A DNA stretch of 18,480 bases from CADEEN01 sp031389585 (GTDB taxonomy: Bacteria; Pseudomonadota; Gammaproteobacteria; Burkholderiales; Burkholderiaceae_C). Shown in pieces: positions 6,562 through 14,507 of the stretch. The translations under genes and the position numbers were made by a program. The DNA is taken from NCBI GenBank assembly GCA_031389585.1, contig JANMSS010000265.1, positions 1 to 18,480 on the forward strand, written 5' to 3'. The notes under the pieces were generated by a model. The model saw only the letters and a program-made list of their open reading frames with translations. It was not told where the DNA came from and searched no databases. Each line of letters begins with the position of its first letter. The first letter of the stretch is position 1.

Positions 6562-8961
6562 ATGTCTGCGACAAATCTGGCGACCGCCCTGGTCGTGCCG
6601 TTTGAGAGTCTGAGGATGACCGACGTCGAGGTGGTTGGCGGCAAGAACGCCAGCCTCGGCGAAATGATCAGTCAATTGGCCACCGCCGGAGTGCGCGTGC
6701 CCGGTGGATTCGCCACCACGGCGCACGCCTTTCGCCGCTTTCTGGCGCACGACGGCCTGGACACGCGCATCCAAGCGCGGCTGGCCCAGCTCAATATCAA
6801 CGACGTGCGTGAGCTGGCCGAAGCTGGTGCGCAGATCCGGCAATGGATCATCGACACGCCCCTGCCGGTCGACCTGGAGGCCCAGGTGCGCACGGCTTTC
6901 GACAGGCTGGTCGCTACAGACACCACCGCGACCTTTGCCGTACGCTCGTCAGCCACCGCGGAGGACCTGCCGGATGCCTCGTTCGCGGGCCAACAGGAGA
7001 CTTTCCTGAACGCCCATGGCATCGACGAAGTGCTGCACTGCCTGCACGAGGTCTTCGCCTCGCTCTACAACGACCGCGCCATCAGCTACCGCGTGCACAA
7101 GGGCTTCGTCCATGCCGACGTGGCGCTGTCGGTGGGCGTGCAGCGAATGGTTCGCTCGGACGTCGGTTCGGCCGGCGTCATGTTCACGATCGACACCGAG
7201 AGCGGGTTCGAGGATGTCGTCTTCATCACCTCGAGCTACGGCCTGGGCGAGACCGTCGTGCAGGGCGCCGTCAACCCGGACGAGTTCTACGTCCACAAGC
7301 CGTCGCTGAAGGCAGGCAAGCTGGCAGTGATCCGCCGCACGTTGGGCTCCAAGCTGATCCGCATGGAGTTCACGACACCCGCCGAGAAGGCCACCGCGGG
7401 CAAATTGGTGAAGACAGTGGACAACGCGCCCGAGCAGCGCAACCGCTACTCGCTGACTGACGCCGACGTGACCGAGCTGGCCCGCTACGCGCTGATCATC
7501 GAGCAACACTATGGTCGACCGATGGACATCGAGTGGGGCCGCGACGGCCGCGATGGCAAGCTCTACATCCTGCAGGCGCGGCCTGAAACCGTGAAGAGCC
7601 AGGCCGCCGGCAAGGTCGAGCACCGCTACAAGCTGAAGGGGCACAGCGCGGTCCTCGCCGAGGGCCGTGCCATCGGGCAGAAGATCGGTACCGGCCCGGT
7701 GCGGGTCGTGACATCGACGGCCGAGATGGAGCGTGTGCAACCGGGTGACATCCTCGTCACCGACATGACCGACCCGAACTGGGAGCCGGTGATGAAGCGC
7801 GCCAGTGCGATCGTTACCAATCGCGGCGGTCGCACCTGCCACGCCGCAATCATCGCCCGCGAACTCGGCATCCCGGCGGTCGTGGGCTGCGGTAACGCGA
7901 CCGAGAGATTGCATGAAGGTGCGCTGGTCACGGTGGCCTGCTCGGAGGGCGACACCGGCTACATCTACGATGGCTTGCTCGAAACTGAGATCAGCGAAGT
8001 CCGGCGCGGTGAAATGCCGTACTGCCCGATCAAGATCACGATGAACGTCGGCAACCCGTCGCTGGCCTTCGAATTTGCGCAGATGCCGAATTCGGGCGTC
8101 GGCCTGGCGCGGCTCGAGTTCATCATCAACAACAACATCGGCGTGCACCCCAAGGCGATCCTCGACTACCCGAACGTCGATCCCGAACTGAAGAAAGCGG
8201 TCGAGTCAGTCGCCCGCGGCCATGCCAGCCCGCGGGCGTTCTATGTCGACAAGATTGCCGAGGGCGTGGCAACGATTGCCGCCGCGTTCTGGCCCAAGCC
8301 GGTGATCGTGCGTCTGTCGGACTTCAAGAGCAACGAGTACCGGAAACTGATCGGTGGAAGCCGCTATGAGCCCGACGAAGAGAACCCGATGCTCGGTTTT
8401 CGTGGCGCCTCGCGCTACATCAGCGATGAGTTCAGCGACGCTTTCGGCATGGAGTGCGAGGCCCTGAAGCGCGTGCGCCACGACATGGGCTTGACCAACG
8501 TGGAACTCATGGTGCCCTTCGTGCGCACGGTCAGCCAGGCCGAGCGTGTGGTGGCCCTGCTGGCCGAGCGTGGCCTGGCGCGGGGTGTCAACGGCCTGCG
8601 CCTGATCATGATGTGCGAGGTGCCGAGCAATGCGATCCTGGCCGATCAGTTCCTCGAGCACTTTGACGGCATGTCGATTGGCTCGAACGACCTGACTCAG
8701 TTGACTCTGGGGCTGGACCGGGATTCGGGGCTGGAGCAATTGGCTGGCGACTTTGACGAACGCGACCCCGCGGTCAAGGCGCTGATTGCGCGCGCGATTG
8801 CGGCCTGCCGCGCAACGGGCAAGTATGTCGGCATCTGCGGCCAGGGGCCCAGCGACTACCCGGATTTTGCCGAATGGCTGGCCCAGGAAGGCATCGTCTC
8901 GATCTCGCTGAACCCGGACTCGGTGGTCGACACCTGGCGGCTTCTGGCGGCCCGCCGCTGA
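6562..8961 (+). CDS. ppsA: Phosphoenolpyruvate synthase
   Basis: PEP synthase converts pyruvate, ATP and water to PEP, AMP and phosphate for gluconeogenesis. The 799-residue protein has the normal three parts. The N-terminal ATP-binding domain contains VVGGKNASLGEMISQL, FAVRSSATAEDLPDASFAGQQ and AVNPDEFYVHKP. The central swivelling phosphohistidine domain has GGRTCHAAIIARELGIPAVVG, with catalytic H427 and the regulatory T425. The C-terminal PEP/pyruvate barrel contains FMIEF-like LARLEFIINNNIG, MVPFVRT, SIGSNDLTQLTLGLDRD and ICGQGPSDYPDFAEW with C759. ATG 6562 is preceded by CGGAG about eight bases upstream. The divergent ppsR is the expected control of its activity. Confidence 0.97.
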   Translation: MSATNLATALVVPFESLRMTDVEVVGGKNASLGEMISQLATAGVRVPGGFATTAHAFRRFLAHDGLDTRIQARLAQLNINDVRELAEAGAQIRQWIIDTPLPVDLEAQVRTAFDRLVATDTTATFAVRSSATAEDLPDASFAGQQETFLNAHGIDEVLHCLHEVFASLYNDRAISYRVHKGFVHADVALSVGVQRMVRSDVGSAGVMFTIDTESGFEDVVFITSSYGLGETVVQGAVNPDEFYVHKPSLKAGKLAVIRRTLGSKLIRMEFTTPAEKATAGKLVKTVDNAPEQRNRYSLTDADVTELARYALIIEQHYGRPMDIEWGRDGRDGKLYILQARPETVKSQAAGKVEHRYKLKGHSAVLAEGRAIGQKIGTGPVRVVTSTAEMERVQPGDILVTDMTDPNWEPVMKRASAIVTNRGGRTCHAAIIARELGIPAVVGCGNATERLHEGALVTVACSEGDTGYIYDGLLETEISEVRRGEMPYCPIKITMNVGNPSLAFEFAQMPNSGVGLARLEFIINNNIGVHPKAILDYPNVDPELKKAVESVARGHASPRAFYVDKIAEGVATIAAAFWPKPVIVRLSDFKSNEYRKLIGGSRYEPDEENPMLGFRGASRYISDEFSDAFGMECEALKRVRHDMGLTNVELMVPFVRTVSQAERVVALLAERGLARGVNGLRLIMMCEVPSNAILADQFLEHFDGMSIGSNDLTQLTLGLDRDSGLEQLAGDFDERDPAVKALIARAIAACRATGKYVGICGQGPSDYPDFAEWLAQEGIVSISLNPDSVVDTWRLLAARR

Positions 8962-8999
8962 GTCGTCCGGCCGGCGCCACCCGGCGCGGTCCCACCATC

Positions 9000-9008
9000 T
9001 GTTATGAT
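9000..9008 (+). promoter_or_regulatory. Extended -10 promoter of the rpsF-priB-rpsR-rplI operon
   Basis: The sequence TGTTATGAT carries the TGn extension followed by TATGAT (9003-9008; 5 of 6 to the sigma-70 -10 consensus). I see no convincing -35 box about 17 bases upstream, as expected for extended -10 promoters. The start site would be near 9014, giving a leader of about 74 bases that ends in the TAAGGAG ribosome binding site (9076-9082) of rpsF. Confidence 0.55.
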
Positions 9009-9047
9009 CGCGGGCTTTCCCCTTGCCACACTTGCACTATGACGCCG

Positions 9048-9068
9048 CAGGGTGGCTTCCATCCACTG
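9048..9068 (+). promoter_or_regulatory. Leader hairpin upstream of rpsF
   Basis: GGGTGG (9050-9055) pairs with CCATCC (9059-9064) over a CTT loop, with one G-T pair. Two outer pairs (CA 9048-9049 with TG 9067-9068) close after a two-base bulge. CCG lies just 5' at 9045-9047. Many bacterial rpsF leaders carry a stem that the S6:S18 complex binds to repress its own operon. This hairpin is in the right place for such a control element, but the match to the known motif was not tested. Confidence 0.3.
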
Positions 9069-9087
9069 GAAACCATAAGGAGTCCAA

Positions 9088-9456
9088 ATGCGTCACTATG
9101 AAATCGTTTTGCTGATCCACCCGGATCAAAGCGAACAGGTTCCGGCCATGCTGGAACGCTACAAGGGCCTGCTCACGGCCGCTGGCGGCAAGGTTCACCG
9201 TATTGAGGATTGGGGCCGTCGTCAGCTGGCCTACCAGATCCAGAAGCTCGGCAAGGCCCATTACCTGTGCCTGAACATCGAGTGCAGCAACGAAACCCTG
9301 GTCGAGTTGGAGACGGGCTTCCGCTTCAACGACGCCGTGTTGCGTCATCTGACGGTGGCGATGGACAAGGCCGCAGTCGCGCCCTCGGCAATGATGAAGC
9401 ATGTCGAGCGCGAAGAGGCCCGCAAGGCGCCGCAGCAGCAGGAGGCGACCGCCTGA
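9088..9456 (+). CDS. rpsF: 30S ribosomal protein S6
   Basis: S6 sits on the platform of the small subunit with S18. The 122-residue protein starts MRHYEIVLLIHPDQSEQVPAM and has the conserved GKVHRIEDWGRRQLAYQIQKLGKAHYLCLNIE core, then FRFNDAVLRHLTV. The C-terminal tail (HVEREEARKAPQQQEATA) is charged and Gln-rich, as in many betaproteobacteria. The start follows TAAGGAG by five bases. It is the first gene of a four-gene translation/replication operon. Confidence 0.97.
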   Translation: MRHYEIVLLIHPDQSEQVPAMLERYKGLLTAAGGKVHRIEDWGRRQLAYQIQKLGKAHYLCLNIECSNETLVELETGFRFNDAVLRHLTVAMDKAAVAPSAMMKHVEREEARKAPQQQEATA

Positions 9457-9490
9457 TTGACACCGTGGCCGCGCTGACTGCCGTCACGCC

Positions 9491-9778
9491 ATGAACCGAG
9501 TGGTTCTGGCCGCCACGCTGGTCGAACGCGGTGCCATGCGATATACCCCCGCCGGCTTGCCGGCCCTGGACATGCTGCTCAAGCATGAATCCGAGGTCAG
9601 TGAAGACGGCTTACCGCGCAAGGTTTCTCTGGAAATCAAGGCGGTGGCGATCGGGGCGATTGCACGGCCCGCAGGTGCGGTGGCTTTGGGCAGCTCGGCA
9701 AGTTTCGCCGGCTTCCTCGGGTCCACCCGCAACGGCCGCGGCCTCGTGTTGCACATCACGGCGCTCGATCCGGCCTAG
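9491..9778 (+). CDS. priB: Primosomal replication protein N (PriB)
   Basis: PriB is a small dimeric single-stranded-DNA-binding OB-fold protein. It helps PriA load DnaB at stalled forks. The 95-residue protein begins MNRVVLAATLVERGAMRYTPAGLPALDMLLKHESEV and ends in FLGSTRNGRGLVLHITALD, typical of the SSB-like PriB family. Its place between rpsF and rpsR is characteristic of beta- and gammaproteobacteria. The ATG at 9491 lacks a strong Shine-Dalgarno, so its translation may depend on rpsF. Confidence 0.93.
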   Translation: MNRVVLAATLVERGAMRYTPAGLPALDMLLKHESEVSEDGLPRKVSLEIKAVAIGAIARPAGAVALGSSASFAGFLGSTRNGRGLVLHITALDPA

Positions 9779-9823
9779 GCCATCGAAACCTGTTCGTTTT
9801 TCAGATTCTCAGGAGATCACACT

Positions 9824-10114
9824 ATGCCCCCGCCACGTGGTAAAGGCCGGTTCTCGAAGGACCGCAAACCCAAGCGCAACCAACAGTCGTTGCTGTTCCG
9901 TCGCAAGCGCTTCTGCCGGTTCACCGTCGCCGGTGTTGAGCAGATCGACTACAAGGATGTCGACACGCTGCGTGACTTCGTCGGCGAGAACGGCAAGATC
10001 ACGCCGGCTCGCCTGACCGGAACACGCGCCTTCTTCCAGCGTCAGTTGACCAATGCGATCAAGCGCGCCCGGTTCCTGGCGTTGCTGCCGTACAGCGATC
10101 AACACAAGGGCTGA
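9824..10114 (+). CDS. rpsR: 30S ribosomal protein S18
   Basis: S18 binds next to S6 on the small subunit platform. The 96-residue protein has a basic N-terminus (PRGKGRFSKDRKPKRNQQS) and the family core RKRFCRFTVAGVEQIDYKD, DTLRDFVGENGKITPARLTG, then RQLTNAIKRARFLALLPY. AGGAG at 9811-9815 precedes the ATG by eight bases. S6 and S18 from the same operon form a complex, in keeping with operon-level autoregulation in related bacteria. Confidence 0.97.
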   Translation: MPPPRGKGRFSKDRKPKRNQQSLLFRRKRFCRFTVAGVEQIDYKDVDTLRDFVGENGKITPARLTGTRAFFQRQLTNAIKRARFLALLPYSDQHKG

Positions 10115-10124
10115 GGAGCAAAAC

Positions 10125-10577
10125 ATGCAAATCATCCTGCTGGAAAAAGTCGCCAACCTCGGCAACCTGGGCGATGTCGTCAAGGTCAAGGACGGATTCG
10201 CCCGCAACTACCTGATCCCGACCCGACAGGCACGTCGTGCCACCGAAGCGGCCATCAAGGAGTTCGAGGTCAGACGTGCCGAACTGGAAAAAGTTGCCGC
10301 CGACAAACTGGCCGCTGCGCAAGCCGTGGCCGAGAAGTTGAATGGCAAGAGCGTTTCGATCGCGCAGAAGGCCGGTGTCGACGGCCGGCTGTTCGGTTCG
10401 GTCACGAATTCCGATATCTCCGACGGCCTGAAGAAGCTCGGTTTTGATGTGCCCAAGGCCGGCATCCGCCTGCCCAACGGCCCGATCAAGACCATCGGCG
10501 AGCAGGCCGTGACGGTCTCTCTGCACACCGACGTGCAGGCCGACGTCAACGTCGTGGTTGTCGCACAAGTCGACTGA
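10125..10577 (+). CDS. rplI: 50S ribosomal protein L9
   Basis: L9 binds 23S rRNA at the base of the L1 stalk and helps keep reading frame. The 150-residue protein starts MQIILLEKVANLGNLGDVV with KDGFARNYLIPTRQA, the signature of the N-terminal domain. A long connecting helix rich in Ala, Glu and Lys follows, then a C-terminal domain with DGRLFGSVTNSDISDGL. TGAGGAG precedes the ATG by about six bases. The open frame continues upstream of this Met, but those residues overlap rpsR and do not resemble L9. A terminator follows. Confidence 0.97.
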   Translation: MQIILLEKVANLGNLGDVVKVKDGFARNYLIPTRQARRATEAAIKEFEVRRAELEKVAADKLAAAQAVAEKLNGKSVSIAQKAGVDGRLFGSVTNSDISDGLKKLGFDVPKAGIRLPNGPIKTIGEQAVTVSLHTDVQADVNVVVVAQVD

Positions 10578-10601
10578 TTGCGGCGCAACGGTTGCGACAA
10601 C

Positions 10602-10627
10602 AAGGGCCGGTTCTGCCGGCCCTTTTT
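10602..10627 (+). terminator. Rho-independent terminator after rplI
   Basis: AAGGGCCGG (10602-10610) and CCGGCCCTT (10616-10624) form a perfect nine-pair stem over a TTCTG loop. A T run continues to 10627. It sits 25 bases after the rplI stop and should end the ribosomal operon, separating it from dnaB. Confidence 0.92.
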
Positions 10628-10663
10628 CATTGGCAGCGCAGCTTGTCCCGCGATATCCCGCGT

Positions 10664-10684
10664 TCATCCACAGCCTTACCCACA
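10664..10684 (+). promoter_or_regulatory. Two DnaA-box-like 9-mers upstream of dnaB
   Basis: TCATCCACA (10664-10672) and TTACCCACA (10676-10684) each differ by one base from the DnaA consensus TTATCCACA. They point the same way and start 12 bases apart. They lie 40-60 bases before the dnaB start, where DnaA could influence dnaB transcription. No AT-rich unwinding region or further boxes is seen, so an origin is unlikely. Confidence 0.4.
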
Positions 10685-10723
10685 ACGCAATGACAGACCG
10701 AGCCTTATCATCGGCCGCACACG

Positions 10724-12136
10724 ATGTCAGCCGTTTTCTCAACCCGAGACAGCAACGCCTTGCGTGACGACGAAGTCGCGCGCCTGCGGGTGCCCCCGCA
10801 TTCGATCGAAGCCGAACAAAGCGTGCTCGGCGGACTGCTGCTTGACAACAGCGCCTGGGATCGCGCCGGTGACCTGCTGACCGACTCGGACTTCTACCGC
10901 TACGAACACAAGGCGATCTACGCTGCGATCGGCGCGTTGGTCGCGACCAGCAAGCCGGCCGACGTGATCACGGTGTACGAGCAGCTTCAGAGCCGGGGCA
11001 AGGCCGAGGAGTGTGGCGGTATCGCCTACCTCAACGCGCTGGCGCAGAGCGTGCCGAGCGCGGCCAACCTGCGCCGCTACGCAGAAATCGTGCGCGAGCG
11101 AGCCGTGCTCAGGAAACTGATCGAGGCCAGCGACGAGATCGCTACCAACGCCTTCAACCCGCAGGGCCGCGCGGTCAGCCAGATCCTCGATGAGGCCGAG
11201 GGGCGCATCTTCAAGATCGGCGAAGAGGGTTCACGCACCAGGCAGGGCTTCCAGAGCATGGACCAGTTGGTGGTTCAGCTGATCGACCGCGTTACCGAGC
11301 TGCACGAAAATGGCGCCGAGGAGGTCACGGGCGTGCGCACCGGCTTCTACGACCTCGACCGCCTGACGGCGGGCTTGCAGGCGGGCGACCTGATTGTCCT
11401 GGCGGCGCGGCCCTCGATGGGCAAGACCGCATTTGCCCTCAACATCGCAGAGAACGTGGCGGTGAACGAGGGTTTGCCAGTGGCGGTGTTCTCGATGGAG
11501 ATGGGCGCCTCGCAGCTGGCGTTGCGCATGGTCGGTTCGCTCGGGCGCATCAACCAAAGCAACCTGCGCACCGGCAAGCTGGGCGACGATGAGTGGGAAC
11601 GATTGAGCGAGGCGGTTGACAAGCTCAAGAACGCAAGCGTGTTCATCGACGAGACTGCTGCGCTCAACTCGGCCGAGTTGCGTGCACGGGCTCGGCGCCA
11701 GGCGCGCCAGTGCGGCAAGCTGGGGCTGGTGGTGGTCGACTACCTGCAGCTGATGAGCGGCAGCAGTTCCAGCGACGAGAACCGGGCCACCGAGATCGGC
11801 GAGATCTCGCGCGGCCTGAAGGCGTTGGCCAAGGAGCTGCAGTGCCCGGTAATCGCGTTGTCGCAGTTGAACCGCAGCGTCGAGTCTCGCCCCGACAAGC
11901 GGCCGATGATGAGTGATTTGCGCGAGTCCGGTGCGATCGAGCAGGACGCCGACATCATCATGTTCATCTACCGCGACGATTACTACAACAAGGAAAGCAA
12001 GGAGCCTGGCGTCGCCGAGATCGGCATTGCCAAGCAGCGCAATGGCCCGACCGGCACAGTCAGGCTGACCTTCCTGAAGCCACTGACACGATTCGAAAAC
12101 CTGGCCCCAGGCAGCGCCGGCAGCGATCCCTACTGA
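10724..12136 (+). CDS. dnaB: Replicative DNA helicase DnaB
   Basis: DnaB is the ring-shaped hexameric 5'-3' helicase that unwinds DNA ahead of the replisome and calls in primase. The 470-residue protein has the normal layout. The N-terminal collar domain contains RVPPHSIEAEQSVLGGLLLDN and DFYRYEHKAIYAAI. A linker follows, then the RecA-type motor with Walker A ARPSMGKTAF (K234), FSMEMGASQLALRM, Walker B LGLVVVDYLQLM and the C-terminal AKQRNGPTGTVRLTF. No intein is present. ATG 10724 gives the expected short lead before RVPPHS, but no clear Shine-Dalgarno is seen. It follows its own short leader after the rplI terminator. Confidence 0.97.
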   Translation: MSAVFSTRDSNALRDDEVARLRVPPHSIEAEQSVLGGLLLDNSAWDRAGDLLTDSDFYRYEHKAIYAAIGALVATSKPADVITVYEQLQSRGKAEECGGIAYLNALAQSVPSAANLRRYAEIVRERAVLRKLIEASDEIATNAFNPQGRAVSQILDEAEGRIFKIGEEGSRTRQGFQSMDQLVVQLIDRVTELHENGAEEVTGVRTGFYDLDRLTAGLQAGDLIVLAARPSMGKTAFALNIAENVAVNEGLPVAVFSMEMGASQLALRMVGSLGRINQSNLRTGKLGDDEWERLSEAVDKLKNASVFIDETAALNSAELRARARRQARQCGKLGLVVVDYLQLMSGSSSSDENRATEIGEISRGLKALAKELQCPVIALSQLNRSVESRPDKRPMMSDLRESGAIEQDADIIMFIYRDDYYNKESKEPGVAEIGIAKQRNGPTGTVRLTFLKPLTRFENLAPGSAGSDPY

Positions 12137-12169
12137 CGCGGGTCTGCGGTCCTTGCGTTTCTGCAAAGA

Positions 12170-12185
12170 CTGTATATCAGTACAC
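12170..12185. promoter_or_regulatory. Possible LexA (SOS) box
   Basis: CTGT-ATATCAGT-ACAC lies 34 bases after the dnaB stop. The left half (ACTGTATAT, 12169-12177) is that of strong LexA boxes and the right half misses the CTGT-N8-ACAG pattern by the last base. No gene follows it now: the IS4-family element begins at its edge. It may have driven a damage-inducible gene that has been displaced. Confidence 0.35.
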
Positions 12186-13028
12186 TGCTGTCCGGTTAAG
12201 TGATCCGCGCCGAGCCTGAGATCAAGCATTGGCGCGGGGTGTAGGCCGATTTCATTTGGTGCCGATTTGAACTTCGTTTGTCAGAAACCGCGTACTTTCC
12301 CTGGCTTGACTGCCTTGGGGATCGCGCGTGCACACCGGCAAGACTTTGTTTGCTCAAGTCATGGAGTTCGTGCCATGGACCAGCTTCGCGCGGATCGTGC
12401 AGCGCCACGCAGGCGACTCGGGCGTGCGCACGTTGTCGTGTACCGAGCAGTTTCGTGCGATGGCCTTCGCGCAGTTGACGTGGCGCGAGAGTTTGCGCGA
12501 TATCGAGGTGACGCTTTCGGCCAATGCCGCGAAGCTGTATGCGATGGGATTTCGCGCGGCGGTCAAGCGCTCGACGCTGGCCGACGCCAACGAGTCGCGC
12601 GACTGGCGCATCTGGTCGGACCTCGCCGCCGCGCTGATCCGACGCGCTCGCAAGCTGTACGCGAGCGAATCTGCGCTCGGCCTCGATCTGGACAACACGG
12701 TCTATGCGCTGGACTCCAGCACCGTCGATCTGTGCCTGAGCTTGTTCGCCTGGGCGCCGTTTCGCTCGACCAAGGCCGCCATCAAGCTGCACACGCTGCT
12801 GGACCTGCGTGGCGCCATCCCGGCGTTCATCCACATCAGCGACGGCAAGCTGCACGATGTGAATGTGCTGGACATGCTCAGCTTCGAGGCTGGTGCGTTT
12901 TACGTGATGGATCGCGGCTACGTGGACTTCGCGCGGCTGTACACATTGCATCAGGCCGGCGCCTTCTTCGTCACACGTGCCAAGTCGCCGATGGACGCGC
13001 GCCGCGTCTACTCGGCTGCGACCGATCG
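12186..13028 (+). mobile_element. IS4-family insertion sequence, 3' part missing
   Basis: The element carries a truncated IS4-type transposase (12328-13047). The left edge is placed around 12186, where sequence reading TGCTGTCCGGTTAAG begins, but no right terminal repeat survives to confirm it. The right edge is set by the first base of the IS256-family inverted repeat at 13029. About 140 bases of untranslated leader lie between the presumed left end and the transposase. Confidence 0.6.
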
Positions 13029-13047
13029 GGCGATGCCCCTCCGATAG
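12328..13047 (+). pseudogene. IS4-family transposase (DUF4372 type), truncated
   Basis: The reading frame opens at GTG 12328 with MHTGKTLFAQVMEFVPWTSF, then CTEQFRAMAFAQLTWRESLRD. This is the N-terminal DUF4372 domain found in one group of IS4-family transposases. The DDE domain follows with the first Asp in YALDSSTVDL (D129) and the second in YVMDRGYVDF (D195). The homologous part stops at about R234 (SAATDR). The last residues to the stop at 13045-13047 (AMPLR) come from the IS256 inverted repeat. Relatives run to roughly 370 or more residues, so the third catalytic acid (Glu) and the C-terminus are missing and the protein should not transpose. Confidence 0.88.
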
Positions 13048-13056
13048 TTGCAACTC
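13029..13056 (+). repeat. IS256-family left terminal inverted repeat
   Basis: Read outward-in, this end starts GGCGATGCCCCTCC and matches the opposite end at about 21 of the first 27 positions, including GGCGATG, CCC and TAGTTG-AACT. A GGCGGCGGT block just inside (13059-13067) is also shared. The transposase stop lies 22 bases inside the repeat. Confidence 0.85.
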
Positions 13057-13077
13057 TTGGCGGCGGTGCGATGCACG

Positions 13078-14375
13078 TTAAGCGGCCTTTGGTTGACGAT
13101 CGACGTGCGTTTGCTCGGCGGGCCGGTGCAACGCAGCCTTGAGTATCCACAAGTCCTTGATGCCCTGGATCTTGCGGAACGACTTCTGCGCTTGGAGGAA
13201 CCCTGCTGCCGTCCAGCGCAACGCCATGTCGGCGTCGCGGTAGCGCGTCACACGAGCGCTCGTGCGCCGCACGATGCCGTTCGGGTTCTCGATGATGTTG
13301 GTCGTGCAAAGGCAGCGCGTCAGGCTCGGCGGCAGGCCCAGCGCATTGACGGTGAAGGTCTCTTGCAAGCCCTCGCGCAACGAGGCCGCGGCATCCGGGT
13401 ACTCGCGCTCGAGCCATTGGGCCTGCGTCTTCATCTTGGCCATGCCGTCCTTGGGCGCGAGCTTGTAGGCGGCCATCATCACCGCCTTGGTCTGCGCCGC
13501 TTCGGTCTTGGGCAGCCGATCGAGCACGTTGCGCAGCTTGTGCGTGCGGCAGCGCTGCACGTGCGCGCGTTGGCCGAACATCTGGTCGATGGCGCTGCGC
13601 AGCGCTTTGCCGCCGTCGACCACGAACAGGTACGACAGGCTCGCGTCCAGCCCGCGATCGATCAGCCCTTGCAGCAAGTCCTTGACCACCTGCGCGTTCT
13701 CGCTGGCCCCCGGCGCCAGCCCCAGCAGGTGCTTGTCGCCGGCCTCGTCCACGCCCACGGCGGCCAGGATGTGGTGGCCATGCACGACGATGCCCTCGAT
13801 GTAGATCACCAGCAGCTTCAAGTCCTTGAAGTCGCGCTCGTTGAGCGCGGCCAGTGGCTCGGCGCTGGCCTCAACGAAGCGGCGCGACACCGCGCTCTTG
13901 GACACGCCCACGGTGCCGGCGGCCTGGGGCAGCACGGCCGCGTAGCCCCGCGTGGACACGCCCGCGACCAGGATGTCGCGCACGCGCTGGCCCAGGCCCG
14001 CGTCGTCGCGCAGCCGCTCCTAGGCCGGCACATGCACTTCGTGGCCGCGGTTGTCGCGCAGCCGCGGGCGCTGCACGTGCAGCTGGCGTTCGGCCAGCGA
14101 CACCACGCCGCGCTGCGCGCCGTGCCACAGCACCGCGCCGTCCTCGCGGCCGCGCTGCTTGGCGCCGGCCAGCTCTTGCGCCGACAACACCAGCAGTTGC
14201 TCCACCAGCGCCACGGCCGAGTCGTGCATCAGCTCGTCGATGCTGGCCTGGCCCCCTCGAGCAACTCCAACATCGGCAGCAGCGCCTGGCCGCTTGCGCC
14301 CAGCACGCGCTTGATCTGCGCTCGGTCATTGCGATGCACGACCTTCAACGCCGTCTTTACCTTACGATCCTTCAT
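13078..14375 (-). pseudogene. IS256-family transposase, disrupted
   Basis: Translation would start at ATG 14375 (MKDRKVKTALKVVHRNDRAQ) after GAGGAAA, a good ribosome binding site. The frame is lost in the C run near 14251-14256, where one base seems deleted. It resumes as DELMHDSAVALVEQLLVLSA and meets an in-frame amber codon at 14020-14022, where relatives have Tyr in EVxVPAYERLR. Past the amber the frame is open to 13078 and holds the DDE domain: YIEGIVV (Glu where the family has the first catalytic Asp), FVVDGGKALR, HKLRNVLDRLP and TTNIIENPNG. Three independent lesions make it non-functional. Confidence 0.9.
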
Positions 14376-14448
14376 GGCGGTTTCCTCGGTTCTTCAGTTG
14401 AAGTAGGCAAATCCGATTCTGTCGAATTCGCCGGAAACCGCCGCCTTC

Positions 14449-14476
14449 AAGTTCCAACTACGTGGGGGACATCGCC
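14449..14476 (-). repeat. IS256-family right terminal inverted repeat
   Basis: On the minus strand this end reads GGCGATGTCCCCCACG inward and mirrors the left end. The transposase start codon lies 73 bases inside it. Sequence beyond 14476 is unrelated to the IS4 element on the far side. Confidence 0.85.
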
Positions 14477-14507
14477 TATTCAAACGACCCGGGCTTCAGA
14501 TCGTGTG

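Larger units (their letters stand above)
13029..14476 (-). mobile_element. IS256-family insertion sequence, complete ends, inactive
   Basis: The 1,448-base element is bounded by imperfect inverted repeats (13029-13056 and 14449-14476), both with GGCGATG at the outer tip. It encodes one degraded IS256-type transposase on the minus strand. The size fits the family. The eight bases left of it (ACCGATCG) and right of it (TATTCAAA) do not match, so the usual 8-9 bp target duplication is absent. The left side interrupts the IS4 transposase, but the right side does not resume it. Confidence 0.88.

Noticed and set aside
6949..8148. A 399-codon minus-strand open frame opposite ppsA
   Set aside because: It is an antisense shadow of the PEP synthase catalytic region, with no own start signals or motifs.
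10628..10723. Replication origin upstream of dnaB
   Set aside because: Only two DnaA-like 9-mers are seen, without an AT-rich melting region, further boxes, or dnaA/dnaN/parAB/gidA neighbours.
11231..12229. A 332-codon minus-strand open frame opposite dnaB
   Set aside because: It mirrors the DnaB motor domain; composition and position mark it as an antisense artefact.
13048..14406. A 452-codon plus-strand open frame across the IS256-family element
   Set aside because: It lies opposite the recognisable transposase, is low-complexity His/Arg/Ala-rich and lacks any family motif; high GC keeps the opposite strand free of stops.
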